A stretch of 64,000 nt of DNA from Prostheceraeus crozeri (taxonomy: Eukaryota; Platyhelminthes; Polycladida; Euryleptidae), in assembly GCA_907163375.1 (NCBI GenBank), contig CAJQUW010001409.1, positions 620,001 through 684,000 of the forward strand, in the 5' to 3' direction. Under the pieces are notes generated by a model. It made no database searches and was not told the DNA's origin. It saw only the letters and a list, made by a program, of their open reading frames with translations. The position numbers were made by a program, and so were the translations under genes. Of this stretch, positions 10,088 to 25,000 are shown one piece after another. Within the stretch, counting starts at the first letter, position 1. Every line of letters starts with the position of its first letter.

Positions 10088-13000
10088 CTGTTAAAAGAAA
10101 ATTAAAATGATTGTTAGTCATCGACACAATGCAAACAGGTTAATACATGTCTACAGAATCGTTACATTTCGACTAATAAGTGATATCAAAGGTGTTGTCA
10201 ACGTCACACCTACAAACGGGAGCATTTAGTAAATTCCTATACAATTGCGGCAACATAATAATTGATAGGGTATTTACTTAAGCTAGTATTCGCTTATTTC
10301 AACAACCCGATGGATGACTTAGATTTATTGTGGGTGCTATAATGCACTGAATCTGTAGATCTACATAATTCATAATAGACTCCGTAAAATGACTTGTGGG
10401 CGTCTAGATATCTATGGTTGGTTCATGACGCCACACTAAGCAATATGTAATTTTTTATAGCCTGAAAGATCAGAAGACTGAATAAAACATGCCTAAAAAA
10501 TATTTTGGGAAGATGATTATTGTTTGTTGAAAGTTGTTTAGTGGTCTATTGCAAGCTTATTTATAGATGATTTAGACAAAACATTTTTTAGCTGATCAAT
10601 AATAAATACCGGACATATTAACTTCGCTTAAGTGTAGCAATACAAAATGAACTCGCACAAATATTTCTATGATTATTTATCTCAGCTCCATTATCTTTCC
10701 CTCCCGATTTTTCGCTATAATCTAATATGTTGACAAGATGAGCATGGGATCATGCGGCATCGTATCGTCTAAATCACTGGGCTTATGCTTGATTTGGAAA
10801 ATACCGTTCATGTACATCGCCTATTCATGTCATTGGAAAAGTGTGCCACAAACAGCATATTCCAGACGATTAGATGCTTCAGCTTATGATATTGGAATTT
10901 AGGCCTATACCTTGTTTACGAGCCATTAGAAGTAGGCTACTTTTGACTATAGGGAGGTAGGCAATAGTCCAGTTTTATGCTCAATCCGTTATGAGACACA
11001 TCAAGGAGCAGGCAGAGTCAAATGAAATTTCCATTGATTCGCACATGTAGTTTAGGGGATAAAAATTAACCCGCAGGCCGCCAAGTCGCCGAGGATATTT
11101 TGCAAATGTGAGTTTTCAAACGCAAATATCCCGCATTCTAAGCATTATCCGAGGTTAGGAATGGCGGCAATAAAAAGCTAATAATGATCACTCATTTGAA
11201 GACCTATAGGCTACCATTTTTCGACGATTTCGGATCAACATTGACCCGGACGTGATACGTTGATCTGCATTAAACGTGATATGTACTGGTCAAATTGGGT
11301 TTGGTTCAAATGCAATGCAATACAATATTTTGCAGCTAGGCTATAAGACTGTGGTTTGCTGACTGTCCGTCCAATCGCCGATATCATATTCTAATATCGA
11401 AAGCAAAGCTATATCGATTCATACTGATGTAAATGATTCATTAAGCAAAATAAGCTTAATATTCCTGCTTGATTGCTGATTCAGAATTACAGCATATATA
11501 TTAACGGGTAAACTAAAGTAGCACATGTTTACCCGCATGGCCTAAGTAAATTATGGTATGTATCTTTTGCTTGATATCGAAACTGTATGACAATAAGACG
11601 ATCTAAGTGTTGGTGGATGTGTATCAGACTTGAGGTAATTAGAGAAAAACCGTTTACAAGGATGAAAAATGTGTTACGAAATCAAACACAGAGCAGGCCA
11701 TGGTTAGAATAAAGAATGAGGACTACAATTCAATATGGGTGGGTTCTTTATCATCAACATCCACTGGAAGTTCAGAACCAACAGCATCAGGTAAGCCAGT
11801 CTCCATAATAATATCAGGTATTTCCACGCTCAAATCAAGGTCATTTTCACCGCCAGAGATAGCAGCGTATTGTCTGTTCAGAGCTTCAGGGTCATAATCG
11901 CTAAGATCCAAAACACAATGACAAGCCTGCCGTTGAAGTTTCTTAAATTTAACGCATCCGAATGATCGTACTGCAGTTAAAGCATTCTGGACCTTTTCTA
12001 GCATTTCTACAACAGGGAATATTTCAATCATTCAATTTTTGTAAATACAAACACATTGAAATTATTGTAGTTTTTCTGATTGTTTATTGCAGTAGGTATA
12101 CTAAGAAATGTGGTCAAGATAAAGAAGTTTCACAACTCGTCAGAAAATTTGTAGAAGTCAGGATCTAAATCCTCTTTGTCGACACATTCGCATGCGTGAT
12201 ATTGGCCATACTCCCAACCCTGGCAACCACGCTTCCTCATACTCATGAAAAACATTTTAGAGTAGGCGAGACACTGTTTGTATCCTACAAAATAAATGTT
12301 TAACATTTTATAGAGGCAAACGCTTTAGATTATGAAAAGAACACAATGCCATATATATATTTCGTAAACATGGGAACGAGCATATATGCCAGATATATCC
12401 TCTCTTTTTATGACTTTACCTGATAAGGCTACAATGTTATGTATACTGTACAAATGTGCAATTACATCAAAATTAGTCTGCATTAAAATTTAGCTTAAGT
12501 TACACACAATGTGCACAAATGCTTGCTTACTTGATCGAGTAATAAGCTCAAAACACAGCTTGCCTGTACAGTGTAAAGGCCTACTATGATTCGTAAGGCA
12601 CATAGGGTAAATACACCTATATCGGTACATCACTTAATTACGTGGTTTTGGGATATCTGCTATGTAATGATAATTGAGATATCCATGAAGAAGATCAACC
12701 AGCCAGAAAACAGCTGCAGCCATTGGCTACAAATGTTGAGCACGGACACCGGCATAGAAGACAAAAGATGGACAGATGTTGTACCGATTTTAGGTTAGAT
12801 AAATAAGCTAAGTCAATGACAATTAGGCTAATGGTTTTTCGGTCGCTTGTTTTGAAAACTGAACGGATAGTAATAATGAAATATGCATCTTCTTCTTAAA
12901 ACGTCGACGAACAGGATAATAAGTGAAATCTCTTGGCTGCATTTAGTAAATCCTGCTCTTGGTTTAAAAAGATAGCATATTTCTCGTCTTTCAAATGGTT

Positions 13001-16000
13001 ATGGGGAACATAGAAGCTCCATGAGAATCAAATGGATAAATACGAGCTTCTGACCATGTGGCAAGAAAATAATCTGATACTTGTGATTGTGATGCTGCTG
13101 CGATTATCACACAACTATGAGAATGCTTACGAAAACTGATTAACCAGTCGTAATATCAAGTGATGCTAGTTTGCTCAAATTCGAGGTGTAATTTACTATT
13201 AATCCATGGCCAGAATACACGACAACAAATAAAATATGCGAATTTCTACACATTCATGCACATACACGCGGATTTTCAGCACTTCACTGTCCTTGGCATG
13301 CTCTCAGTACATGATGAAAGCGAGCAACTTTTACTGCATGAGTCAAGTTTTTCATCACAGAAAATATACCAATCTGACGTATTCTCAATCGATATCCCGT
13401 TCTGAACTACGTGCTAATAATTTGTATTTCAATGAATTCAATTTTTTGTATTAGGTAAAAAATAAGAAAATAAGGCAAAGCTCGGAGAATAACTTAATAA
13501 CTGTATGTATATAACAATACATATAATATCTATATATCGCCATCTGGCCTTCACAAGCGATGCAGCGTTTTTTTAAGTGACTTAATGGTCGTCAAATATG
13601 GTCAATTTCGCCAAAAGGCGACCTTCAATGGTGTGACAAGACTGCATCTCTTGAGAAGACCGGCTGCCGATAGAGAATAAAGTTATAGCATTACTCTCGG
13701 CAGTTTTGGCTTGTTTTTTACTTTCTATACAAAAACAGAGAGAATTCTGATGCTGATAATCAGCATTCATTTCCTTCATGTTTTTACATATTCTAATGAT
13801 CGAAAATAGAAAAAAATAATCGAATTCTACCATTAACGCTTATAAGGTTGCATTGTCAAGATTACAATGGCGGTAACTTTGGACTTGTGTGATTAGTGCG
13901 TGTGTCTTAACTCAACACCGTGTGATTTTCATCAAGATATTTCCCCGTAGTCAAGTCATTAATGATTTCTTAGCTATCAAATCTTTACAAGTAGGCCTAA
14001 ATGAAAATGTATTTTAAGACCGGTCCACGCCCGTTTATGTTAAAAAGCATCAGGTCCACAGCAGGATTGGCTCGTGTTGTATATTGTTTCTGCATGTGAG
14101 TTTCCACTAAGAGATTTGTGCTATTAGTTAGCTTTTATATTTGACTGGGATATGTCTGCACCATGTTACAGCAATGATAAATTTATTAATAATGGATGAT
14201 GATACTACATATGATAAATGTTAAGTGAATTTCAAAATTATATCCAGCATTTGCTGAGCAGTCTATAAAAATCGCTTACTTTTGTAATCCTCTTTCGATC
14301 CACCATGCTCCTTTATATCTTCACATTGTTCTAATAGACATCGACCAAATTCCTCATCACATTCCTTCCTATTTGTATTGCAAGTGTCGTAGCACTTGTC
14401 GTGTTGATTACAGCATTCTGTTACTTCATCACTGACCACACTTCCGAGCTACAAGACAAATAAAAATTACAATATTAAGAAGGGCCCTGATTTATTCAAT
14501 GTTATGGTTTTTTATGGAAGAAATCAGGAAAGGGCGTTAATAGAGCTTTTAACTTAGATAAAATATTCCGGAACTCAAATGAAATGAGAAGTAAGGAAGT
14601 GCAATTTTCCGAGATTTTTCTTATTGTTTATTTGAATTATGATATATTATTAGCCAAGATGATGTAATAGATGTTACAAGGGTGACTGATTTCCCATTTT
14701 TTCAGCACATGTTTTTACAAGTTTTGATGATTTGCGTTTATTTGATTGACTGGATAAAAATCATTCAAATACATCAAATTTTATGTACAAAGTCAAAAAG
14801 TTGGACACAAATCAAGCAGCAAATGAAATATATAGGCAAGATCATCTTAGGCATATTAGCACACAAATAAAATAATTCTATATCAAGAAACTATTATACA
14901 CAGTGGTAAATTGACTACGTATTATATCGGTAATCAGTTATCGGTTATGAAAATTGCTTATGAGCAAAGAAACTTGAATGAAAAAGGTTCGTAGCCGCCT
15001 GTCATTTCGAATGGGAGGGAGAATGATTCTGTCGGTTGAAGATGTGTTTGGTACAAGTGAATTCAGTACATGGATTCAAATTGTTGAAACAACTTCATCG
15101 ATGCCGCATTCCGCCTACTTGATATTTGTCGAAGTCATGAATGAGTCCTTTCTGCAGATAATTTTGTGAGCTCGTTTTTGCATTGCACTCAGACATACCA
15201 ATGACTAAAGGTGAGTAATATTCCACAATTGATATCATGGTAGATTTGTGGATCGTTATACTATATCGTACAACTATAACGCTATAGTTACTCTTGGTTC
15301 GTGGTGCTTTTCAGTTGACACAGCAAAAACAGATTTCTGGAAGTTAACCTGACGAAGTCATCGACATGCAACCGATATTATGAACAACCGAAATTCTATG
15401 ACGAGAAAAGTATCTACATCTTATTAACGACTATTTCCGTTTCGTCACCTTCCAACCAATCTATCTAAAAGAAAAATGCTCTCGCACAAAGATAATAATG
15501 ACTTTATTGTGACTAGCAAAAAAACAAAAAAAAGCGAGTTGATGTCGAGTTGGACGATTTCTTGAGTTTGTACAAATAGAGTGCTTCTTTATGTTGCTAC
15601 ACTCATTTTACCAAAAAGAAATCGAAAGTATATTTTATATCAGTGCAAGCAGTATTTCAAAGGAAGACAGGAGGCCCATGCACAGTGTATGTAAGAAATT
15701 CTGACCACAGTACCTAACTTCGACTGCAAAAACAGTATCCAAATTTCAAAATCCGAAAAATTGGGATAGCTGAATTTCGAGGTCAAAAATAAGGACGAAA
15801 TCGGGACAGGCGATTTTTTGGCGAAAAACCGGGACAGTTGGCAGCCCTGAGAACATTTGATTAGTCACTTTACAATTACCTCAAACTTCCATTTGTCAAA
15901 AAAAGTTTATTAACCTTTTTTTTACTTGACAATGAAGTTCTACAACGAACATTTGTGAATATTCCAAATTATGACCAATTGTGAATTATGAACTTGGTTT

Positions 16001-19000
16001 ATAAAATCCATAAATCACAGGAAATGAATTTCTTATAAATTGGTCTTTCACAAGTCTTTCTCACTTATGATTGAAAATTTATAGTGCATCCTCTCTGATG
16101 TCGTATCTTTAAGAAGCTGTTATCATTTCTGAATTATTTTAATTGTCACACTTGCAGATGATAAAGAAAATATTCTCCTCGACCGCTCGTGTTGACATAA
16201 AATGGTGACGCTTGCCAAAACACTTATTTACTTTTACGTAAGTACAGTAAAAAAGCATTTAAATACATTCTCTGTGATACTACAATCCCGAAACGATGAT
16301 GGCTCCAAAATATAATCATACTGCATTGAATTGGTAATCTGGGATGGACACTTTATGTGCCGGGTGAATAATACATAATGACATTTTGAAAACTTGCATA
16401 TTCGGCAGATATCTATGGATTACATTCAATCACGAGAGAGAGAGGGAGATTTATTGATTTGTGATTCATGCTCATGCGTTCACCAATTTGATCGAGAGTC
16501 ATAAATAGTAAGTGACGAGAAAACTTGCCAAACATACGCAATTCTAAGTTTAAATATATCGAATTCAGCGCAATCAGTATTAAAATACTGCAAGTTTATT
16601 CACTTGAAGATTGACTAATGCAGATCAGCACAATACAAGATATTCTCTTGCGATGCGATCATTAAAGGCAATTCAAAATACGGAAGTCAGTCATAATATT
16701 TAATGCTGCAAAGCTCTCGCTGCCTCTTTACGCAAGCTACGGCAGAAGAATGACAAAATGTCGGTATAATCGTGCGTGATAAATATTCACATCAGCAATG
16801 CGCAAAGACCAAAGAGCAACCTCGGACACTATTTGACACATTATTGTACAAATGACCAATTATAGTGAGCTAGACGGCAAATACCTAGTAAAAGACAGGG
16901 AGGCAGATAAAAAGCCATCTTTACAGTTCTGGATATGAAACAATAAATATCAAAGATACTGTAAAACAACAAATTTTCGCGTGCATTAAATTTTCGCGAA
17001 TTTCGCGAGGGCGAGTGTCTCGCGAAAATGTGTTGTACGCAAAAATTTCTTATCGTGCATATTTGACTATATATTACTATGGACTTCTGATTTGAGATGT
17101 TCAGTGATTCTGGTATGAAGTTTTCTTATTGTACTTCCGACGTAACATCTCAAATCAGAAGTCCATTGTAATATATAGTCAAATATCCACGGTAAGAAAT
17201 TTTCGCGAGACACTCGCCCTCGCGAAATTCGCGAAAATTTGTTGTTTTACAGTATTTTTGATATTTATTATTTCATATCCAGAACTGTAAAGATGGCTTA
17301 TTATCTGCTTCCCTGTCTTTTACTAGGTATTTGCCGTCTAACGCACTATAATTGGTCATTTGTACAATAATGTGTCAACCGAGGTTGCTCTTTGGTCTTT
17401 GCGCATTGCTGATGTGAATATTTATCACACACGATTTTACCGACATTTTGTCATTCCTGTCGTAGTTTGCTTAAAGAGGCAGCGAGAGCTTTGCAGCATT
17501 AAATATTATGACTGACTTCCGTATTTTGAATTACAATACAAGATGATAGTCAAAAGTTCATGCATGATTTCCTCTTTTTTATCATAGATTAAATTGTAGG
17601 CTGCATCCACGTATGTAGTTGCAATTACACATGCAAATGTACAATATATTTAATAACCTTTTCTGAGCACTATGATTTTTATCGACCGTACATTGAAACA
17701 TCTTACATTAGAAAAATCAATTCCAGATTGAGTAAATGATAGATAATGCTATTTTGCATAGCAAACTTTTGTGCCAGTAAGCCTTTATGAGTATATTTGA
17801 AGCTCATTACATTAGTATGGGCATCAAGTTTTGACGTCGCACTTCATCCTCAGCACAATTTCGGTCAATCAATGCATCGTAAAGGAATGTCTCGTTCCGT
17901 CAAATGGAGATGCGTGGATAATATTGGTGAAAATTACTTGTACGTAGTGTAGTAGTCATGCGTTATAATGGATGGGGTTGCTGCTTCACCTTATGATTCT
18001 TATTCCGCTGATATTGCCAGCAATACATTGTTTCCCTTGTATTTCATTTGATAGTAGTCATATAGTCGGACAGACCAATTGTACCACATTACAGTCCTGG
18101 TCCCTGTTATCTTTGTATTCACATCCCATATGATAGAACACTAGATATGCGTACATTCGAAACATGCATTTAATGTACAGTCGCTCTATATGCAACCACA
18201 AAAGATCAACTAACGAGCAAGGTCTACTGGGGAGTTCAACAGTTGGCTTGAAAGGGAAACTTTGTCTATAGAGGCATCTTTACTTGCCTCTGATTTTTAC
18301 ATAGCATTTTTAAAAAGTGGCATGTTATAATTAATGTTGGACCATCTTAGACGGAGTTTCAGTAGTTTTGACATGCATGAACTATTCAATAAATACCCTA
18401 GAAATTCACTTGATATGAGCTAATAATTTATTTTTATCCTACACGTATCTTGAATGTGCCGTGAGTAGTAACTGATAACTACATGTGCTTTGAAGATAAA
18501 TAAATGCTCCTGAACATGAGTCATTGTCGGTGTTAATACATTAATCGGCAAAATTAGAAATGTCGGTCGATTGATCTGTGTTGCCGCTAAAAGAGCTAAC
18601 CTTACATCAAATGAAATGAAACAGCAGCCTAATTATCACGGTAGACCTACATGCATGTGACATTATTGCTTAAATAAAAAGGCTCGAATGCCACATGTAT
18701 TCCTCTTAAATGATCGTTTGACGAAGACAAGTTTCAGTGGCGAGTTCTACCATCTTCAGTGAACGGAGGTAAAACACAGTCCAAAGGTGTGTTTACTAAA
18801 GGACTATTCGCATCTATGATCGATGAAAAATCAACTAAGATGGAGAGGATGTCGCTGTTTAACACCAAAGATTCCTCATTACTTATGTGGGAATAAATCA
18901 CTGAGGCTTTTTAGGACTACAAGTAAAGTGAATGTTTGAAAACAGAATATTTGTTTCTATCAATCCTACAGGTTTATTAGGATTGCAAGTAAGCTGAAAT

Positions 19001-22000
19001 GTCTGAAAGGGGCCATTCATAAATTACGTGATGCTAGAATGCTTAATTTTTAACCCCCTCCCCCTCGATGATGTTTCGTGATGTTCGTATCAAGCCACCC
19101 TCTCCACCCTCTCACAGATCACGCGATGAAACTGTCTAATCAAAGATGGTAGGCCTATAAGACACATTCCCTTGCCATGGTTGCCCCCTCTCCCTTGTCT
19201 TGCCAACCTCTAGCCAAATAAAGGTAAGTACCCCTTCTCAATTGCCTCATTACCTAATATTTGCTAGCGGAACGCATGTTTCATCTGTAAAACTTATCTC
19301 AGACCTCGGTTAAAATGTCCTACATTGCTGTCGCATTCGAACTATGCCACCATGTATTTAAATTGTATATAGGACCTAATGTAGTTAGATTATTTTCTTC
19401 TATAGTCTAGTGTCATTTACATAAGCCTACTTAAGAATGTATAGGTACATGAAATGAGAAGCCTCATTCAAAATATACACAGACCTATCGCTTTCGAATA
19501 TCGTCATGTATAATTAAATGTTTTATTCTAAATTCTAGTATTTTTCCAATATGCCTGTGACCTGCGCTCGATTGCTTTTGGGACGACGGCCGCTCCACCG
19601 TTGCTTCTATGATTTTATAGATATGCTTGATATCAGTCGACATCTCGAGATGAAGAAGAGAAGCCCCCCTACCCTGATGATGTTTCGTGATAATTTCTCC
19701 AACCCCCCTCCCCCTCTATGCCATCACGCGATTTATGAATGGTCTCAAAACAGAATATTTCTATTTATTACATAGGCTTTCAATCATTTGTAGAAATGCC
19801 ATTGTTAACCCTTGATTTTCTATTAGACTTACCATCGTTTACTAATAGGTTCATTGTCGATCTTTAATTGACTGAGACTAAAGTTAAAAGAAAGATTGGA
19901 TGAAGATATGTGATCTATTGCTTAAAAATTCTATCAACAGAAATGTCCAGTCGTATAATTAAAATCTATTCTAGGTAGGTTGTGGTGAGGAATTACCAAT
20001 ATCCCTTGTGGAGAGGGAAGGAGGCATTTGAATCAAATTTCAAGCAAAAATAATTTGGTTGTTGTTAAATAATAATTAGGTCCAGGAGCCCTTCTTCCGC
20101 AAAACGAACGACAATCAAGTAAGATGGTAACTTCAAAATTTTGCATTAGCAAAGCACAATGCAATTTTATAAATGCAATAAACATCAAATGGTGCTATTT
20201 CACGAGGAATGGCAAATTAATTACCACTGTTTGTATGCGATTAATTTAATTTTACAAAAAGAACTTGCTCAGCTGCTTCTGGTATTCAAGAGGAAGGGCA
20301 ATCGTCATAATAGCCATCGCGTGATATTTGAGGCTAAATGTCTATGTCACTTTTTTGTTCGATTGGACTATCGGCTAGTGATGTTAGGTTGAAAGCTTTT
20401 CGATCAATTACATTCAGATCCAAATCATCCTCTACATTCCCTGCCTTCCTCGAATTCCATGCTCTAGAAAATTTCAAAATCCCCAAAATCACTAATTCAT
20501 TGCTTCATAATTGAATTGCGTCATTATTGTCATGTCAAAACTGAGTAATAGTAACCTTTGAATGTGACTCAGTGCTCCTCCTGACAATTTTCTGATTTTC
20601 GGGTGTTGTTTATACTTTTGGACAAGGTCTTTGAACTTATGCAGCCCGTGTACATTTTTGGAAAAATTTCATCTTTGCAATTTAAAACTAGCTCATCATT
20701 TTTTAAATTACATTATTGTTATATATATTATTTATTGTAAAAGCATTTGGCAGACATGACATCGACAATTCGATTTATCTGATTTCATGAAATTACGAGT
20801 GCGCTAGATAATGTGCATAATTCTATTGCATACATACCAGATTGACTTTCAAAATGAATCAGATCACCATTTCGCACCAAAAATGATCTTATAAGAATTA
20901 AATTTTACATTTATCGACGTGCATGTTGACTACAATCATCATCTACATGTAAACATTTACCATAAAAAATGCAGAAATGGTTACTGAGTGAATGCGAACT
21001 ATTTTCCAATTCCAGTAATACTCATTGGCAATGGAATTTCGATGCAAATTTTGAAATTTGATGCAAGACATCATTGACAAAAGAAATAGCAATGTGGTTA
21101 TAATTGATTCAAAACAATTTTTGAAAAATCACTTCGAATTATTATTTGCATCGATGTAAACTAAAAAAATAGCTTTGTAGTTATGAAGTTTCTTGCACGA
21201 AATTGTGATAGTGACTGAAAGGCTTAGCAAGTGCCGGAGGTAGTTTCTATCGTACAATTACCTGCACGCATGTCTAATAATTCATGTATATCCAAGAGCC
21301 TAATCCAACGTTTTACTTGCACAATCGACAAAAATTGAAATTGAAAATTGTTGCAGTAGTTAGAGAAACCATGTCCATGTTTCATTTATAGTATATAACT
21401 CATACGTAAAAGAATCACTTGCCCTGTTTTTTCTAAACAATCATGCTTACAATGTTATCAAAGTAACAAAATAACCATGACTTTTTAATATTTTTTCCAA
21501 AAAAATGCCAACCTGTTTACATTTGTCAGCAAAGCACTGTTGTAGAATCACTTTGCTTCGAGGTTCAGACAAGTTTGCAGTTATTATTAAGATTCATTTA
21601 TGTTTTGAATATTCCGCAATTAGAAGTTTCACGTGTTACACAGCTTGTCATAGTGATACTGGTATGTCGAATAATTGTGTCGAAACGACTTTAATAGGAA
21701 TACATTTATGGAATGCCAAAAGAAGGACTTCACGGCGATCCATATCCAGGGAAAAGAGCGCTAAGACTCAACAGCAATTTCTGATGTCAGTGTTTTTCAT
21801 TATCCTTTAGTAGCTTCCATTTTGCCCATTTGCAAGATAACAAACTCGACTTACCTAATCGACATTCACATCGAGTAACAGATGAAAAATCTTCAAGGTT
21901 TACTTTGCTTTACTTGCCCCAGTTTTGTAACAGAAGTCTGAATTGTGTTTGCTCAAAAAAATTGATGTTAATTGTCGCTGATATCAGATCGACTCCTTAA

Positions 22001-25000
22001 ACAGAAATTGTGATTTATAATGGAGTCTCAGATTTTGGTGTGGTTATTTTTTTTATACCCTACGAGCAAATTTATATGAATAAATTAATTCAGTATGATG
22101 AAGTTGAAGGCACTATAATGAACTAATCCGTAAAGCTTAAATTTTCTTACCGAGACTCCATAAGATCCACAACCGTCAGCAGAAGGTATATGACCAGATC
22201 GACTGCGTGGAATCAATCCTGTAAAATAATGTACAATCAAATTTTAGACATATTACTACATTTACGGAAATTCTTGTTTTAGTAAGGATTGAACATCAGT
22301 AAATAGATAGTCATATCACTACTTAGTAATTTCCTCTTCAACTTGGAAGTCTTCAACGAATTTGATAGGCAGACTTTCTAGTTTATGACTTTGTAATTGA
22401 AATGTACTTGAATATTTAAAATGGAATCGAGTATTTGTATTTCAGGGTGTAAACACAAAATTAATCCTAAAATATAGGAACTTATTATCGAGGTTTTCGA
22501 AAATATTGGAGTGATGTAGTAACCATTTTCCTGTCAAACATATAGGACAATTCTCTCATGGCAACACAAAGCATATTATCTTCTTTTGATAACCTCCACA
22601 TTCCCCTTACAGCCATCCCATTTCGCCACAACTTGTATATTTGAAAATGAAAAGTGATAATGTGCATCTTTGAACTAACATTGAATTTCTGCGCATTTTT
22701 ATCACACTAAGCATGAAAAAAACGATTTTTCACAAAGCGTGCTTATTTCGATTAGCAAGTAAGTCTTCAAATCATCTCAATATGAAAAAAATCTTCCCTT
22801 CATACATCATACATAAAGTTGATGGCATCATTATTTTTTATTTGTTTTTGATTTATTGACTTCTGCTGCGACTTCGTAACTGCATACTGGCCTCACGATT
22901 CCCAGTATTGAGGCGCATTGAAATATAGACGATTATTATTACTATTATAATTACTAAAAAACAAGAGATTTCATAAAAATTAAGCGTGTTCATTGATGAA
23001 ATCTGTGAATCTATTACATATATGTCTTAAAAATATAAATGAAGCTTTAAAAATTATCGTACATAGAATGACACTCTCAGAATAAGAGCTGACCTATGAG
23101 AATTTGTCAGAAGTTAAAATCAACTGCGGAAAATAGGCATTTAAATAAATTAAATTAGACTTAAAGTAAATGACATTCTCAAAACGAAGACTTCACATTG
23201 AAAAATGTTTGCACAAACTTTTTCACTCTTACTTTTAAGAAAACATTTCTCCAAAAACTGCTCTCAAAAAGCACTTTTCACAGGAATCGATGTCAGCATT
23301 TTTGCTGATTCCAGTTATAAATAGACTCATGGCGAATAGTTTGCGCCTTCCATCAGCTCTATGTAGATTTTTCTGCTTTCGTGGCAACTTTTGAGGATAT
23401 TAGATTGGAAATACCAAGTATAATAGATGTCAAATATAACTTGCATAACTTCAACATCCTTCGGTGATCAACGCGATCGCCATAATCAAGACATAATGTA
23501 AACATTTGAAATTGAGATAAGCTTACATCACAAAAGGGGAAATGCAATAGACTGAAAACTAGGCATTGCTAGATATAGCCGTGGAAAAACCTGAAATACG
23601 ACTAAAAATCTTACGGGAAAAAATTACAAGCATAAAGAGCTGTGTTACAAAAACTAAGGAGATATTCAGCAAATCCCAGTATTAGGATTAAATCTCATTG
23701 CTGATTTTAATGATGAATTTAGAGATTTAATCGAAACTCAGAGGGGTATCCATAGACCAACTCTCGAATTGGCCATTCAGACTTGCATGATAGCTTTTAG
23801 TACATGTCGTATGTAAAACTAACATTTTATTGAATAGGCCTAAGAAGTTCTTGAAACATATTCATAGCACAACTTTAGTTAATGCCATCAATTGACAAAA
23901 TTTCAAAACAACCGTCCAACGGTTCATATTTCGCAAGGCAGGTGGTGAGACGGCGCGCACCGCTTCTTAGCAACCGGTCGACTGGTGGATAGATCGGACC
24001 GTCAAGATCCAAATGGCCAATTCCATTAGGTGCATTCAATTTGTAATCACTCGAAATCAGAAAACATTATACACCAGAATTCATGGATGTGTGTGCACTC
24101 CGTGCTCCACAGCGCAAGAAAAAATTGCGCTTTTTCCTTGCGCTCCGATCTTTAAATGGACCTTTCACGAAAGAAATTAAATTCGGCCATGAGCAGATAA
24201 TTTCTCTTGCCACTGGCTTAATCCTCATAAGCAAATTTACCACAAAGAGATTCAGCATGAACATAAGGATCGTAATTAGGAAGTCTTTAATTATTCTGCA
24301 TGTACTGGAATAAGTGAATATTTTGACTAAGAGATGAGAAATGGCGGGAATGTGCCTCACATTGTATAATGGTGACCTGGCCATGGTTGTTCGTGATAAA
24401 TATGCTTATTATAAACAGAGAAATTGAGACTACTTTGTGGCGTCTTCAGACGTGACATTGAGTAAATGTGTAACACACGTGGTTAGCAGGTGTAAGGAAT
24501 GCAATTGATGCAAAAACAGGGTGTGGAGAGAAGATGCAGGTAGACCACAGAGGCTCTGTTAATGCGAGAACCAGTGATATAGAAAAATTAGTGACGAAGG
24601 CAGACAGGAAAAAGAAAACACGAGTATTGCAACTCAGGAAAGCAGAAAGAGGAAAAGGATATACTCTATGACAGAGAGGAGACAGGAGGAGAAGGGTGTG
24701 AGTAAAGGAGGAGAAAAGAGAAAAAACGGAATAAGAAAGGCTATATCTCGAGTTCCTATGACTTCTTTCGCAATCTATCTGCTACACATGTCCATTTCCG
24801 TTATTTGCACTCAACATCTTTTCATTATCAATTCATGGTTAGTCAAGATAATAAGATGATTAGCCTGCAGTCTAAATGATGCCAGGTTCTAACGTGGCAT
24901 ATAGGCTATTCGTATTTGGTTTTCTTGTCATCGGTCAGCGATCGGGCGAGACTACCCCAAGCTCCATGCGACAAGATATTCCGTATGACCGTATAACAGA

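Larger units (their letters stand above)
10088..14279 (-). other. PLA2G12 alternative-exon intron region
   Basis: Between exon 3 and the three last exons I looked for further copies of the Gly-Cys / Cys-x-Cys block or of the catalytic exon on the minus strand and saw none at 10088-11722 or 12285-14279. No transposon was recognised here. The rest appears to be plain AT-rich intron. Confidence 0.4.

Noticed and set aside
12130-12284. Exon 4a as an internal exon spliced on to 4b
   Set aside because: 4a runs to a stop with no convincing donor before it and has its own AATAAA 42 bases later, and both acceptors use the same incoming phase.
23768-24020. MITE bounded by GAATTGGCCATT inverted words
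   Set aside because: Only 12 bp match, the word is close to self-complementary, and no target duplication is present.
24067-24384. 105-codon minus-strand frame as a membrane protein gene
   Set aside because: Hydrophobic by AT-rich composition only; no splice sites, homology or codon bias support it, and a second frame of similar quality overlaps it on the other strand.
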